Part shown: positions 46,005 to 55,559 of the stretch, piece after piece
Position numbering within the stretch: position 1 is the stretch's first letter
Layout: each line of letters begins with the position of its first letter
Assembly: GCF_030913655.1 (NCBI RefSeq)
Contig: NZ_CP133189.1
Coordinates: forward strand, 1,860,001 to 1,924,000
DNA length: 64,000 nt
From: Clostridium sp. MB40-C1
GTDB taxonomy: Bacteria; Bacillota; Clostridia; Clostridiales; Clostridiaceae
Direction of reading: 5' to 3'
The notes under the pieces: model-generated
What the model was told of the DNA's origin: nothing
The model's input: only the letters and a program-made list of their open reading frames with translations
Database searches by the model: none
Translations under genes and position numbers: made by a program

Positions 46005-47909
46005 ATGAATTTTATTAGAGTTGCTGCAGCATGCCCCATAACTAATGTAGCACATATGAACTTTAATATTGAAAATATAAAAGACTGTATAAATAAAGCT
46101 CTAGAAAAAGATAGTAAGCTTATAGTATTTCCTGAGCTTTCTCTAACCTCTTATACTTGTGGAGATCTTTTTTCACAGCAACAATTACTAGAAAAATCTA
46201 ACTTATCATTAAAAAGACTTTGCCTTTTTTCGAAAAATAAAGATATACTTATAGCTATCGGCGCCCCCTTAGTATATAAAAATTGTTTATATAACTGTGG
46301 CTACATAATATATAATGGTAATATACTTGGAATTGTTCCTAAAAGTCATATTCCTAATTATTCAGAGTTCTATGAAAAAAGATGGTTTACAGAGGGTATA
46401 AACATAGTTAGCAAAAAAATATCTCTTCCTTTTCAAGAAAACATACCTTTTGGAGTAAACTTATTATTTACTAGTGGTGATTTTAAGTTTGGATTTGAAA
46501 TATGTGAAGACTTATGGACTGTTATACCTCCTAGCTCATACTTAAGCCTAGCTGGAGCTAATATAATAGGAAATCTTTCTGCTTCCAATGAACTTGTAAG
46601 TAAAGCCCAATATAGAAAATCATTAATTGAAAATCAAAGTGGAAGAAGTATTTGTTCCTATGTTTATTCTTCTTCTGGGGTATTTGAATCATCTACGGAC
46701 TTAGTATTTAGTGGGCATTTACTTATAGCTGAAAATGGATACATACTTGAGGAAAATGATAGATTTCAAAGAGAAAATGAAGTAATAACTCAGCTAATAG
46801 ACATTGATAAATTAAATAATGAGCGTTTAAAAAATCTAAGTTTTAGGTCTTATGAAGGTTATTTACCTTTTGAAGTTGAAAAAATATCATTTAATTTTTC
46901 TAATACTGAGTTAAAGGAATTTGATAGATTTGTAGATAAACATCCTTTTGTACCTTCAAATGAAAATGAAAGAGCGGAAAGATGCAAAGAAATATTTAGT
47001 ATTCAATCCTCTGGACTTGCTAAAAGATTAACTCATACTGGAATTAATAAAGCTGTAATTGGTATTTCTGGCGGACTTGATTCAACTTTAGCTTTACTTG
47101 TAACAGTTAAGACCTTTGATTTATTAAATATTCCTAGAAAAAATATAATAACTATAACAATGCCAGGCTTTGGTACTACAGATAGAACATATAATAATGC
47201 AATAAACTTATGTAAAGAATTAGATACAGATTTAAGAGAAATAAATATTGTAGATGCATGTCTTCAACATTTTAAAGATATAAATCATCCTGTAGAAAAA
47301 CATGATGTTACATATGAAAATGTTCAAGCAAGAGAAAGAACACAAATTCTTATGGATATATCCAACAAAGAAGGCGGTCTTTTAGTAGGTACTGGTGATT
47401 TATCTGAACTAGCACTAGGTTGGGCAACTTATAATGGAGACCATATGTCTATGTATTCAGTAAATTGCTCTGTTCCTAAAACTTTAGTTAGATATTTAGT
47501 AAAATATGTAGCTGATACAGAAAGTTCAAAAGAAGTTTCAAAAATTCTTATTGATATTTTAGATACTCCAGTTAGTCCTGAGCTTTTACCTAAAGACAAT
47601 GCTGGAGAAATTTCTCAAAAAACAGAAGACATAGTAGGACCTTATGAACTTCATGATTTCTTCTTATATTATTTTATAAGACAAGGAGCTACTCCTAAAA
47701 AGATTCTATTTTTGGCAAAACACGCCTTTAAAGATTGTTATGATAATGAAACTATAGAAAAATGGCTGGATAAGTTCATAAAACGTTTCTTTACTCAACA
47801 ATTTAAACGATCAGCTTTACCTGATGGTCCAAAAGTTGGAACAATAAGTCTTTCCCCTAGAGGCGACTGGAGAATGCCCTCAGATGCTAGTTATGCTATT
47901 TGGAGATAA
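46005..47909 (+). CDS. nadE: Glutamine-dependent NAD synthetase
   Basis: 634 residues, the long two-domain form: N-terminal nitrilase-type glutaminase (about 1-290; Glu in VFPELSLTSYTC, Cys in GFEICEDLW) and C-terminal ammonia-dependent NAD synthetase (about 330-634; PP-loop GISGGLDST). Amidates deamido-NAD, the last step after NadD (at 19.9-20.5 kb). GTG at 45996 lies next to GGAG and is probably not used; ATG at 46005 is 10 nt from it. Monocistronic. Confidence 0.96.
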   Translation: MNFIRVAAACPITNVAHMNFNIENIKDCINKALEKDSKLIVFPELSLTSYTCGDLFSQQQLLEKSNLSLKRLCLFSKNKDILIAIGAPLVYKNCLYNCGYIIYNGNILGIVPKSHIPNYSEFYEKRWFTEGINIVSKKISLPFQENIPFGVNLLFTSGDFKFGFEICEDLWTVIPPSSYLSLAGANIIGNLSASNELVSKAQYRKSLIENQSGRSICSYVYSSSGVFESSTDLVFSGHLLIAENGYILEENDRFQRENEVITQLIDIDKLNNERLKNLSFRSYEGYLPFEVEKISFNFSNTELKEFDRFVDKHPFVPSNENERAERCKEIFSIQSSGLAKRLTHTGINKAVIGISGGLDSTLALLVTVKTFDLLNIPRKNIITITMPGFGTTDRTYNNAINLCKELDTDLREINIVDACLQHFKDINHPVEKHDVTYENVQARERTQILMDISNKEGGLLVGTGDLSELALGWATYNGDHMSMYSVNCSVPKTLVRYLVKYVADTESSKEVSKILIDILDTPVSPELLPKDNAGEISQKTEDIVGPYELHDFFLYYFIRQGATPKKILFLAKHAFKDCYDNETIEKWLDKFIKRFFTQQFKRSALPDGPKVGTISLSPRGDWRMPSDASYAIWR

Positions 47910-47961
47910 CCTCTAAAGATAATCTCAACAACAACTTAAAATACTTCTTAATAATCAAGAA

Positions 47962-48000
47962 GAGTTAGACCAGAAATTTATCAAATTTTTGATCTAACTC
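47962..48000 (+). terminator. Hairpin after nadE
   Basis: GAGTTAGA/TCTAACTC with further near-complementary bases inside (39 bp in all); about 50 bp past the stop. T-run after it is weak (ATTTATCTTC). Confidence 0.5.
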
Positions 48001-48143
48001 ATTTATCTTCACAAGATTTTATCCCTTATCTATCCTCTTAATACTTCTTTCCTGTTTAAAGTGGAAGTAACGGATGCTATGACCATGGATAAGGACTTAT
48101 AAATTTTTAGTTAGCACAATATATTTATACTTAATATTTATAC

Positions 48144-48566
48144 TTATTTATATATATCCACTATAAGTCCCGTTATTTCATCAATAGTAGCTGCTACACT
48201 TAAGTTTTCTTTTTCCTCTCCTAAAAGCATTTGTGTAAGTTCTTCTAATTTTTCATCTATTGTTTCAACAGTTATAAAATATTGAGTTTGCCAAAAACTT
48301 ATATCTTTTTTAACTCCATACATATGAGTAAGTACAGACTCTAGATATTCTCTTATCATTCTCTTATAAGCAGCTACATCTCCATAACACTTAGTTATAA
48401 CCAGTCTATTCCCTTTCTTCTTTATATCTTCAAGCATTTTTTTTAGTTGTTCTTCAGATTTTTTTTGATTGGCAAAACTAAAGCTTTGAGAAAAATTTTT
48501 TTTACTTGCCACTACCTTTTTTTCAGATGTAACTGGAGTATTTCTTCCTACTGGTGTTATTTCCAA
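48144..48566 (-). CDS. YaaR/DUF327 family protein
   Basis: 140-residue YaaR-type protein (DUF327), a helical protein of unknown function common in Firmicutes. Conserved block LVITKCYGDVAAYKRMIREYL (split near residue 80) and a C-terminal helical part. The GTG at 48581 is inside the GGAGGTGATAGG ribosome-binding site; TTG at 48566 has correct spacing and gives MEITPVGRN. Usually beside tmk/holB, not here. Confidence 0.88.
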   Translation of the reverse strand: MEITPVGRNTPVTSEKKVVASKKNFSQSFSFANQKKSEEQLKKMLEDIKKKGNRLVITKCYGDVAAYKRMIREYLESVLTHMYGVKKDISFWQTQYFITVETIDEKLEELTQMLLGEEKENLSVAATIDEITGLIVDIYK

Positions 48567-48922
48567 ACCTATCACCTCCACAAATTAAATTTTATCTGAT
48601 ATCTATCCCTCTCACCATAAAAATATATAGACTTCTATGTGTATATTAATTAATTCAAAATATCATAATCACCATTTAATTAAATCAAATTTATTTATTA
48701 ATATTATATATTAAATTTAAATAAAAACAAAGCACCACAATCATTAATATCGGATACTTCATTCCTGTTATTTATCTGAATGTGCCTTAACAACAATTTC
48801 TTCAACTTTATTGGATTAAGCTCCATTTTACCTAGTGAAACATTATAAGTATACTTCTTCATCATTTGTTTTAATGAATAATAACCATTGTTTACCTCTA
48901 CATATAGCTATATAGTTTTTCC
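48567..48922. other. Gap before repeat B copy 3
   Basis: About 355 bp. Contains poly-A/T tracts and no convincing ORF, hairpin or promoter. It ends at the left end of repeat B copy 3. Confidence 0.4.
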
Positions 48923-49109
48923 ATTGAGGAAATTGCATAATTAAAAATTCAGAATGCGAAATGCAGATTTTATTGTGAATAGCGCCTTAAAATTTCTCTT
49001 CCACTATAATTCCAGCTTATTCCAACCCTAAAAAGAGAAATTTTCGAAGCAGTGAACAATTAAACTTGCATTTCGGTATACAGTTTTGGAATTAAGCAAT
49101 TTCCTCAAT
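48923..49109. repeat. Hairpin repeat family B, copy 3
   Basis: 187 bp with ends ATTGAGGAAATTGCATAATT and AATTAAGCAATTTCCTCAAT (about 20 bp, few mismatches) and an inner perfect pair AAAATTTCTCTT/AAGAGAAATTTT. It is inverted relative to copies 1, 2 and 5 and has the same orientation as copy 4. Located between yaaR and the chromate transporter genes. Confidence 0.88.
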
Positions 49110-49186
49110 CATGTAAGTTCCTCAAATAATCAATTTCTGCTATAATTTACATAGTAATCTATTTATCAATTATATGAGGTGATTCA

Positions 49187-49723
49187 ATGAAAAAGCTTTT
49201 AACTATGTTCATAACTTTTTTTAAGATAGGCGCATTTACATTTGGTGGTGGCTATGCAATGATACCCCTTATTCAAGCTGAAGTTGTAGATAAACAAAAT
49301 TGGATAGATAAAGAAGAATTTTTGGATATTATAGTCATTTCTCAATCCTTTCCTGGAGCATTAGCTGTAAACTCTTCTGTTTTCATAGGCTATAAAATAG
49401 GTGGATTAATAGGTGCTATATTAGCTTTAATGGGAGTTGTACTTCCTTCTCTTTTTATAATATTAGTTGTAGCACACTTTTTTTTACAATTTAGAAATAA
49501 TCATATAGTTGATTTAATTTTTAAAGGTATTTCTGCTGCTGTTCCTGTGTTAGTTTTATCTGGTGTAGATAAATTGGCAAAAGCCTTAGATAAAAGTATA
49601 GATAATTTAATCATACTAATTATATCTATAATTGCAGTTACTATCTTTAATATTCATCCTATTTTAATAATATCTTTCTCTGCAATTTATGGTGTTTTAT
49701 TTTTAAGAAAGAAGGTGAGTTAA
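49187..49723 (+). CDS. chrA: Half-size chromate transporter (ChrA, first subunit)
   Basis: 178-residue single-domain CHR family protein with about six helices. Family motifs FFKIGAFTFGGGYAMIPLI (about 13-31) and SQSFPGALAVNSSVFIGYKIGG (about 55-76). Short CHR proteins act as pairs of opposite topology; the partner starts 3 bp downstream. Chromate (or other oxyanion) export is the family role, not tested here. GAGGTGATTCA precedes the ATG. Confidence 0.92.
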   Translation: MKKLLTMFITFFKIGAFTFGGGYAMIPLIQAEVVDKQNWIDKEEFLDIIVISQSFPGALAVNSSVFIGYKIGGLIGAILALMGVVLPSLFIILVVAHFFLQFRNNHIVDLIFKGISAAVPVLVLSGVDKLAKALDKSIDNLIILIISIIAVTIFNIHPILIISFSAIYGVLFLRKKVS

Positions 49724-49726
49724 CTA

Positions 49727-50263
49727 ATGAAGCTTTTAATAAAACTTTATGTTACCTTTTTTAATATAGGAATGTTTAGTTTTGGTGGTGGACTTGCTAT
49801 GATTCCATTTATAAAAAAAGAGATAGTAGATTCTAATCATTGGATTGATTTTTCTACTTTTAAAGACATAATAGGAATATCTCAAATGACTCCTGGACCT
49901 ATAGCTATAAATGCGGCTACTTTTGTAGGATTCAAAATATCTGGTATTATGGGCAGTATTTTTGCTACCTTAGGAGTTATATCTTTTTCATTTATTTTAG
50001 TTTCTATTGCCACTCATTATATAATAAAGTTTAAAGAGTCTAAAATACTAAAATCTGCAATGTTAGGCATGAGACCTGCAGTTATAGGATTAATAACATC
50101 TGCTTTTATACTTCTTGCTAAAAGTTCTTATACATTAAAAGATATAAAGAGTATACTATTAGGCGGAATTATAGGAATATTATCATTTAAAACTAAAATC
50201 CATCCTATTCTGATAATAATAATATCTGCAGTGTTGGGAATAGTCTTCTACGGAATTTTCTAA
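49727..50263 (+). CDS. chrA: Half-size chromate transporter (ChrA, second subunit)
   Basis: 178 residues, homologous to the preceding gene (FFNIGMFSFGGGLAMIPFIK and SQMTPGPIAINAATFVG), with PGPIA typical of the N-terminal-like half of full-length ChrA. Starts 3 bp after the first subunit stop; AAGGTGAG in the end of the first gene is its ribosome-binding site, so the two are coupled and probably form a heterodimer. Confidence 0.92.
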   Translation: MKLLIKLYVTFFNIGMFSFGGGLAMIPFIKKEIVDSNHWIDFSTFKDIIGISQMTPGPIAINAATFVGFKISGIMGSIFATLGVISFSFILVSIATHYIIKFKESKILKSAMLGMRPAVIGLITSAFILLAKSSYTLKDIKSILLGGIIGILSFKTKIHPILIIIISAVLGIVFYGIF

Positions 50264-50379
50264 AACATTTCATTATAATAGGATTAAAATGTAGAAATTT
50301 TATTATTATAAAACTAATAGTGATTTTTAATATGTATTTAAAAACATGATTTAATGAGTTCTTTTATATCTGATTAACT

Positions 50380-50411
50380 TGTAAACGCTATACATATAAT
50401 GTGTAAACGCT
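50380..50411 (+). promoter_or_regulatory. Tandem TGTAAACGCT boxes
   Basis: TGTAAACGCT occurs at 50380-50389 and again at 50402-50411, 22 bp apart (two helical turns), around a TATAAT at 50395-50400, upstream of the 33-residue ORF. The half-site resembles a CcpA cre box (TGWAANCGNTNWCA) but neither copy matches the full 14-mer. Confidence 0.35.
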
Positions 50412-50549
50412 TTTTCAGTTTATTTTAAACTATTATCAGTTTTTAATATTTAAATTCTCTATGATATACTTTATTTAAAGATAGTTAAGCCTTAGTAATT
50501 AACATTACTAATTAATAAATAAAATATAAATTTAATGGAGGTATTTAAT

Positions 50550-50651
50550 ATGTTACAAGGAGTTTACGCATTTATAGGATTAATCTTTTTAGCAGGAATT
50601 GCATTAATTTCTTCAATTGACAATAAAAAAGAAAGCATTAAGACAAGATAG
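50550..50651 (+). CDS. 33-residue single-helix membrane peptide
   Basis: Short ORF below usual gene-finder limits. ATG at 50550 has an ideal GGAGG 7-8 nt upstream (50538-50542). The product is a hydrophobic helix (residues about 4-22, VYAFIGLIFLAGIALISS) and a basic tail (KKESIKTR), the shape of a small membrane regulator. A strong intrinsic terminator lies 60 bp downstream, so it is a self-contained transcription unit. No family recognised. Confidence 0.65.
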   Translation: MLQGVYAFIGLIFLAGIALISSIDNKKESIKTR

Positions 50652-50711
50652 AAATGGAAAATAGTATTACTAGTTTATCAATACATAAATTAATAATTTT
50701 GAAACATCTAT

Positions 50712-50756
50712 AATTTGTACAGTAAATCGTTAGTGATTACTGTACAAATTTTTTTT
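50712..50756 (+). terminator. Terminator after the 33-residue ORF
   Basis: 14-bp perfect stem AATTTGTACAGTAA/TTACTGTACAAATT (50712-50725, 50737-50750) followed by six more Ts. Confidence 0.9.
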
Positions 50757-50841
50757 GTAATATTTTTCATTTAATAATACAAATTTTAAATAGGATTTAT
50801 CATGCATTTTTTATATTTCTCAAATATTCTCTACTTTATAT

Positions 50842-51031
50842 AATTGAGGAAATTGCATAATTAAAAATTTGAAATACGTAATGCAAGTTTTATTGTGAAT
50901 AGCGCCTTAAATTTTTCTATTCACCTATATTTTGAGCTTATTCTGACCCTAAAAAGAGAAATTTTCGAAGCAGTAGAAAATAAAACTTGCATGAAGTTAT
51001 ATGCTTATGAAATTATGCAATTTTCTCAATT
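50842..51031. repeat. Hairpin repeat family B, copy 4
   Basis: 190 bp. Ends AATTGAGGAAATTGCATAATT and AATTATGCAATTTTCTCAATT; inner perfect arms ATGCAAGTTTTATT/AATAAAACTTGCAT. Same orientation as copy 3 and very similar to it. It lies upstream of the Ca-type ATPase gene; between 50652 and 51116 nothing else but the terminator is visible. Confidence 0.9.
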
Positions 51032-51116
51032 AAAGTAAAAACTTCTTTTAAATATATTTAAATATAACTAATAAACTTAGCACTTTAATAAAATAATATA
51101 TAAGGAGGTGATTTAT

Positions 51117-53723
51117 ATGTTTTACTTGAAAAATATTCAAAATGTATTAACTGAGTTGAACTCTAATTCAACAAACGGCTTATCTTCTGCTGAAGTAGAA
51201 AAACGTCAAAAAGAATTTGGTTTTAATAAACTAGCTTCAGAAAAAAAGCAAACATTATTTCAGCTTTTCTTATCCCAAATAAATGACGTTTTAATTTATA
51301 TATTAATTGTTGCTGCAATTATTTCTGCTTTAGCACATGAAGTTAGTGACTCTATTATAATAGGCGTTGTAATATTACTCAATGCTGTAATTGGTATTGT
51401 TCAAGAATCCAAAGCAGAGCATTCTTTAGAAGCTTTAAAAAGTATGTCAACTCCCAAAGCTATTGTAAAAAGAGATGGAGAATTAAAAGAAATACCGTCT
51501 GAAGAAGTTGTACCTGGAGACATAGTAGTAATAGATGCTGGAAGATACATTCCTTGCGATCTCCGTCTTATAGAAAGTGCGAATTTAAAAATAGAAGAAT
51601 CTGCTCTTACAGGTGAATCAGTACCCGTAGATAAAGATGCTAATTTAATATTAAAAGAAAATAAAGTACCTTTAGGAGATCAAAAAAACATGGCTTTTAT
51701 GTCAACCTTAGTAAGTAATGGAAGAGGTATTGGCATAGCAGTTGGAACTGGTATGAATACAGAAATAGGTAAAGTCGCCTCTCTTCTTACAGAAAGCAAA
51801 AAAGAATTAACCCCACTTCAAAAAAAATTAGAACAATTAGGTAAAATACTTGGATTAGCTGCTGTTGGTATATGTGCTGTAATTTTCATCATTGGAATGC
51901 TTCAAAAAAGAGATTTGTTTGAAATGTTTATAACTGCTATAAGTTTAGCTGTAGCTGCTGTTCCTGAGGGACTTCCTGCTATTGTAACAATAGTCCTTGC
52001 CCTAGGGGTTCAGAGAATGATAAAGCAAAATGCTATAATAAGAAAACTTCCTGCAGTTGAAACTTTAGGTTCTGTAAATATAATTTGCTCTGACAAAACA
52101 GGAACTTTGACACAAAATAAAATGACTGTTACTAAATTTTTCGTGCATAATTACCTTGATAATATTGAAAATTTAGATGCAAGCAACCCTGTTCAACGAT
52201 TACTCCTTGAAAATTTAATTTTATGCAATGACGCTACTTATTCCGAGAAAAGTAAAACAGGTGATCCTACAGAAATAGCACTTTTAGATGCAGGTATAAA
52301 ATTTAACATATTTAAAGACGAACTTGAAAAAACACATTCTCGTATAAATGAAATTCCTTTTGATTCGGATAGGAAACTTATGACAACAGTAAATAAATTT
52401 GAAGAAGAATTTTATGTTATGACAAAAGGTGCAATAGATAACTTATTGCCTTTATGTGACAATGTTTATATTAATGGTGAAGTTGTTCCTATAAACGGAG
52501 ACATTAAAAAAATGTTCTCAGATGCAGCTTCTTCAATGTCTAAAGATGCCCTTAGAGTTCTAGGCGCTGCATATAAAAAAGTTACAAACTCTCATGTTGA
52601 AATAGATACCTTAGAGAAAAGCCTTACTTTAATAGGATTAGTAGGTATGATAGATCCTCCTAGGTTAGAAGTTAAGGATTCTATTGCTTTATGTAAAAAA
52701 GCTGGCATATCTGCTGTAATGATAACAGGTGACCATAAATCCACTGCTTTTGCTATAGCAAAATCATTAGATATTACTCAAAATGAAGAAGAAACTATAT
52801 CTGGTGCAGAACTCGATACTCTATCTCAAGAAGAGTTAAATAAAAGAATTGATACACTGAAAGTTTTTGCTAGAGTTTCTCCGGAACATAAAGTAAAAAT
52901 TGTTGAGGCCTTTAAGTCTAAAGGAAATATAGTTTCCATGACAGGTGATGGAGTAAATGATGCTCCGTCTCTTAAAATAGCTGATATTGGTGTAGCCATG
53001 GGAATTACAGGTACAGATGTTGCAAAAGGTGCATCAGATATGATATTAACAGATGATAATTTTTCTACTATAGTTTCTGCTATTGAGGAAGGAAGAAATA
53101 TATATAACAATATAAAAAAATCAGTATTGTTTTTGCTTTCCTGTAACATTGGAGAATTAATTGCTATATTTATTGCAATAATTTTAGGATGGTCTTCTCC
53201 ATTAAGATCAATACACATATTATGGATAAACTTAGTTACAGACTCTCTTCCTGCACTAGCATTAGGTATTGATCCCATGGATGAGTCTGTTATGGATGAA
53301 GATCCTAGAAATCCTAAAGAAAGTATTTTGTCAGGATCAATCCAATTCTTATTGTTTAATGCAATTTTGATTGGTGCTTTAACATTGATTGCTTTTAGAA
53401 TAGGATTTACACGATATTCTGATTCACTACTTCACGCTCAAACAATGGCTTTTATGGTTATGAGTATAAGTGAACTAATACATTCTTTGAATATGAGAAA
53501 TAAAGATAAATCAATATTTAAAATAGGATTATTTTCAAATAAACTTTTAATAGTATCAATTTTATTTGGAATATTACTTCAAAATATGATATTGTTTATC
53601 CCTGCTCTTAGAAATATTTTCAAGGTATATCTTCTTAATGCTTATGACTGGATGTGGGTGATAATTTTAAGCTTTATACCTTTACTAATAAATGAAATAG
53701 TGAAATTATTTAAAAGAAACTAA
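51117..53723 (+). CDS. Calcium-type P-type ATPase (type II)
   Basis: 868 residues, canonical: TGESVPVDK (actuator), VPEGLPAIVTI (M4), SDKTGTLT (phosphorylation site), KGA (nucleotide), MITGDHKSTA and TGDGVNDAPSLK hinge, and C-terminal helices with NLVTDSLPALALG (M6). Likely a calcium-exporting pump of the PMR1/SERCA type. GTG at 51108 is part of the GGAGGTG ribosome-binding site; ATG at 51117 is used. It follows repeat B copy 4 and precedes family A copy 3. Confidence 0.95.
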   Translation: MFYLKNIQNVLTELNSNSTNGLSSAEVEKRQKEFGFNKLASEKKQTLFQLFLSQINDVLIYILIVAAIISALAHEVSDSIIIGVVILLNAVIGIVQESKAEHSLEALKSMSTPKAIVKRDGELKEIPSEEVVPGDIVVIDAGRYIPCDLRLIESANLKIEESALTGESVPVDKDANLILKENKVPLGDQKNMAFMSTLVSNGRGIGIAVGTGMNTEIGKVASLLTESKKELTPLQKKLEQLGKILGLAAVGICAVIFIIGMLQKRDLFEMFITAISLAVAAVPEGLPAIVTIVLALGVQRMIKQNAIIRKLPAVETLGSVNIICSDKTGTLTQNKMTVTKFFVHNYLDNIENLDASNPVQRLLLENLILCNDATYSEKSKTGDPTEIALLDAGIKFNIFKDELEKTHSRINEIPFDSDRKLMTTVNKFEEEFYVMTKGAIDNLLPLCDNVYINGEVVPINGDIKKMFSDAASSMSKDALRVLGAAYKKVTNSHVEIDTLEKSLTLIGLVGMIDPPRLEVKDSIALCKKAGISAVMITGDHKSTAFAIAKSLDITQNEEETISGAELDTLSQEELNKRIDTLKVFARVSPEHKVKIVEAFKSKGNIVSMTGDGVNDAPSLKIADIGVAMGITGTDVAKGASDMILTDDNFSTIVSAIEEGRNIYNNIKKSVLFLLSCNIGELIAIFIAIILGWSSPLRSIHILWINLVTDSLPALALGIDPMDESVMDEDPRNPKESILSGSIQFLLFNAILIGALTLIAFRIGFTRYSDSLLHAQTMAFMVMSISELIHSLNMRNKDKSIFKIGLFSNKLLIVSILFGILLQNMILFIPALRNIFKVYLLNAYDWMWVIILSFIPLLINEIVKLFKRN

Positions 53724-53735
53724 AAGAATTAAAAA

Positions 53736-53832
53736 GGGGCTGTGGCACTAAAAAATTCACATACAATATACTGTTTTGAAAGTTTAAATTTAATACAATA
53801 TATTGTAGGATTTATTATTAGTGCCACAGCTA
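53736..53832. repeat. Dispersed inverted-repeat element, family A, copy 3
   Basis: 97 bp with ends GGGGCTGTGGCACTA and TAGTGCCACAGC, here a better inverted repeat than in copies 1-2 (GGCAC/GTGCC where copy 1 has CGCA/TGCG: compensatory change). It begins 12 bp after the ATPase stop. Confidence 0.85.
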
Positions 53833-53927
53833 TTTTCCTTATCATTCTTCATTCATATGTTTTTCTTATATCCTTGGCTTGTACACTTTAAATTATAGTT
53901 TATGAAAACTAACAGAAGTCAACTCTT

Positions 53928-55307
53928 CTAATTTAAAAAAGATTCAATAGTGTTTTTGGATATAAATACTTTCTGTTTCCCTATATTTTCAGTATTATAT
54001 TGTTCCTTATACCATTTTTCTATTTTAACCTTATCTCCTAAATATTCACCTTCTTTTGGAGCAGTTGGGTCAATTAAAATTTTGGAGGTAGTGTTAAATA
54101 AAAATAGTCCATCAGCACCTTTTTTATATACATCATAAGCTCTAGATAAATATTGATTTATATCTAAATATTCTTTTTTATGAACATAAAGGCCTTTTTT
54201 TATTAATTCCTCTTCTTCTTTAGTTAAATCATGTCCTTTGACATCAGCAACAATACCAATATATAACTTTACTTTTGTCCCTTTTACCATATTAACATAA
54301 GGAGTTATATCAAAAAAATCTTCAATTGTAATATTAGAAGGAACTAATCTGTCTATATATCCATTTCTAACCCATGTTTCTATATCAAATCCATAAGAAA
54401 GAGTATCTTTATATGGTATTCTTACTGTAATAGTCTTATTAGTAGGTATTTCATTTCGTACTTCTTTCATAAATTGATTCATTATTTTAATCTTATCTTC
54501 TTGTTTCACTTCTTTACTCATAACTGTAGGATATCTACAAAAGTCTAAAGTTACACCACTTACATTTTCAAATGAAGCTACTTCTTTAAGTATATTTTTT
54601 ACATAAGTTCTAAACTGAGGGTATTTATAATTCATAAGTTCTTGATGTGGTTGAAGATAACTAACATACTTATTATAAACTGTTCCATTCAAGAAACCAT
54701 ATTTTTCAGGAGGATAGAAAGCGTTCATTCTAAGAGAAGCATTAACTTTCACACCTAGTTTTTTTCCTTCCTCCGCTATAATTTCTATAGGCGATTTTCC
54801 TGACTTTAAAATATTTGAAAGTTGTTGTATTGCAAGCTTATCTCCATCTCTTAATTGATTATCATACTTATGATCATAATCAAAAGCTTTTCCAGCATAT
54901 TTACTATTATAATTAAGCATGCAAGTAGTTCCTAAACACCAATTTATCTCTCCAACACCTTTTTGAGCCAATCTCCTTACTGTTCTTTCTTTTAGAGTTT
55001 CCTCATCAGGATAAATTCCTGAGAAAAAGTCAGAATATCCATCAAAATCATAAAGAATTCTTTTGCCATTATCCCCTTCATCTTGTTTAGTATATTCATT
55101 TATTTCTTGTGAAGTTAATCCAACTAATTTTATATATTCTATTCGTGCTTTATTATTAGGTACTATCTGAATAGTATCTTTTTTTAAATATATTATATCT
55201 TCTTTTTTATTTGCGCTCATTTCTACTGCATAAATGTTAATTGAAAATACAAATGTAAACAGAATTATACTTAATATAGCAATTTTAATAAAACTCTTAT
55301 TTTTCAT
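53928..55307 (-). CDS. Secreted family-10-like glycosylhydrolase (GHL10/DUF187)
   Basis: 459 residues with a signal peptide (about 1-28). A TIM-barrel-type GHL10 pattern is visible: GVGEINWCLGT, GVKVNASLRMNAFYPP and GVTLDFCRYP (the DFxRYP motif of these putative glycosidases). Such proteins act on extracellular polysaccharides, possibly the cell wall; substrate unknown. ATG at 55307 has GGAGG about 5 nt upstream; the ATG at 55319 lies in the ribosome-binding site. Confidence 0.75.
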   Translation of the reverse strand: MKNKSFIKIAILSIILFTFVFSINIYAVEMSANKKEDIIYLKKDTIQIVPNNKARIEYIKLVGLTSQEINEYTKQDEGDNGKRILYDFDGYSDFFSGIYPDEETLKERTVRRLAQKGVGEINWCLGTTCMLNYNSKYAGKAFDYDHKYDNQLRDGDKLAIQQLSNILKSGKSPIEIIAEEGKKLGVKVNASLRMNAFYPPEKYGFLNGTVYNKYVSYLQPHQELMNYKYPQFRTYVKNILKEVASFENVSGVTLDFCRYPTVMSKEVKQEDKIKIMNQFMKEVRNEIPTNKTITVRIPYKDTLSYGFDIETWVRNGYIDRLVPSNITIEDFFDITPYVNMVKGTKVKLYIGIVADVKGHDLTKEEEELIKKGLYVHKKEYLDINQYLSRAYDVYKKGADGLFLFNTTSKILIDPTAPKEGEYLGDKVKIEKWYKEQYNTENIGKQKVFISKNTIESFLN

Positions 55308-55475
55308 TTTTTCCTCCATATTTTTACATTTTTACTCTTTATTCCTACTTGGTATAAAAAATTATAACATAACAAATACTTAAAATGTCATATAAGGTAT
55401 CTTATTTATTAAAATAGAATTTTTTACATATACTTATTTTAGAAATTATTATACAATAATTTTTATATTAATAAT

Positions 55476-55553
55476 AATTGAATGAATGTAAAAATTTAGA
55501 AATATATAATTCCATGCAAGTTTTAAATTTATAACTATGCACTTTGCTCAATT
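55476..55553. repeat. Hairpin repeat family B, partial copy
   Basis: 78-bp remnant: AATTGAATGAATG at the left, an ATATATAATTCCATGCAAG middle, and TATGCACTTTGCTCAATT at the right. It abuts the start of the decayed gene at 55560 (the ribosome-binding GGAAGG follows the end). Confidence 0.6.
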
Positions 55554-55559
55554 GGAAGG

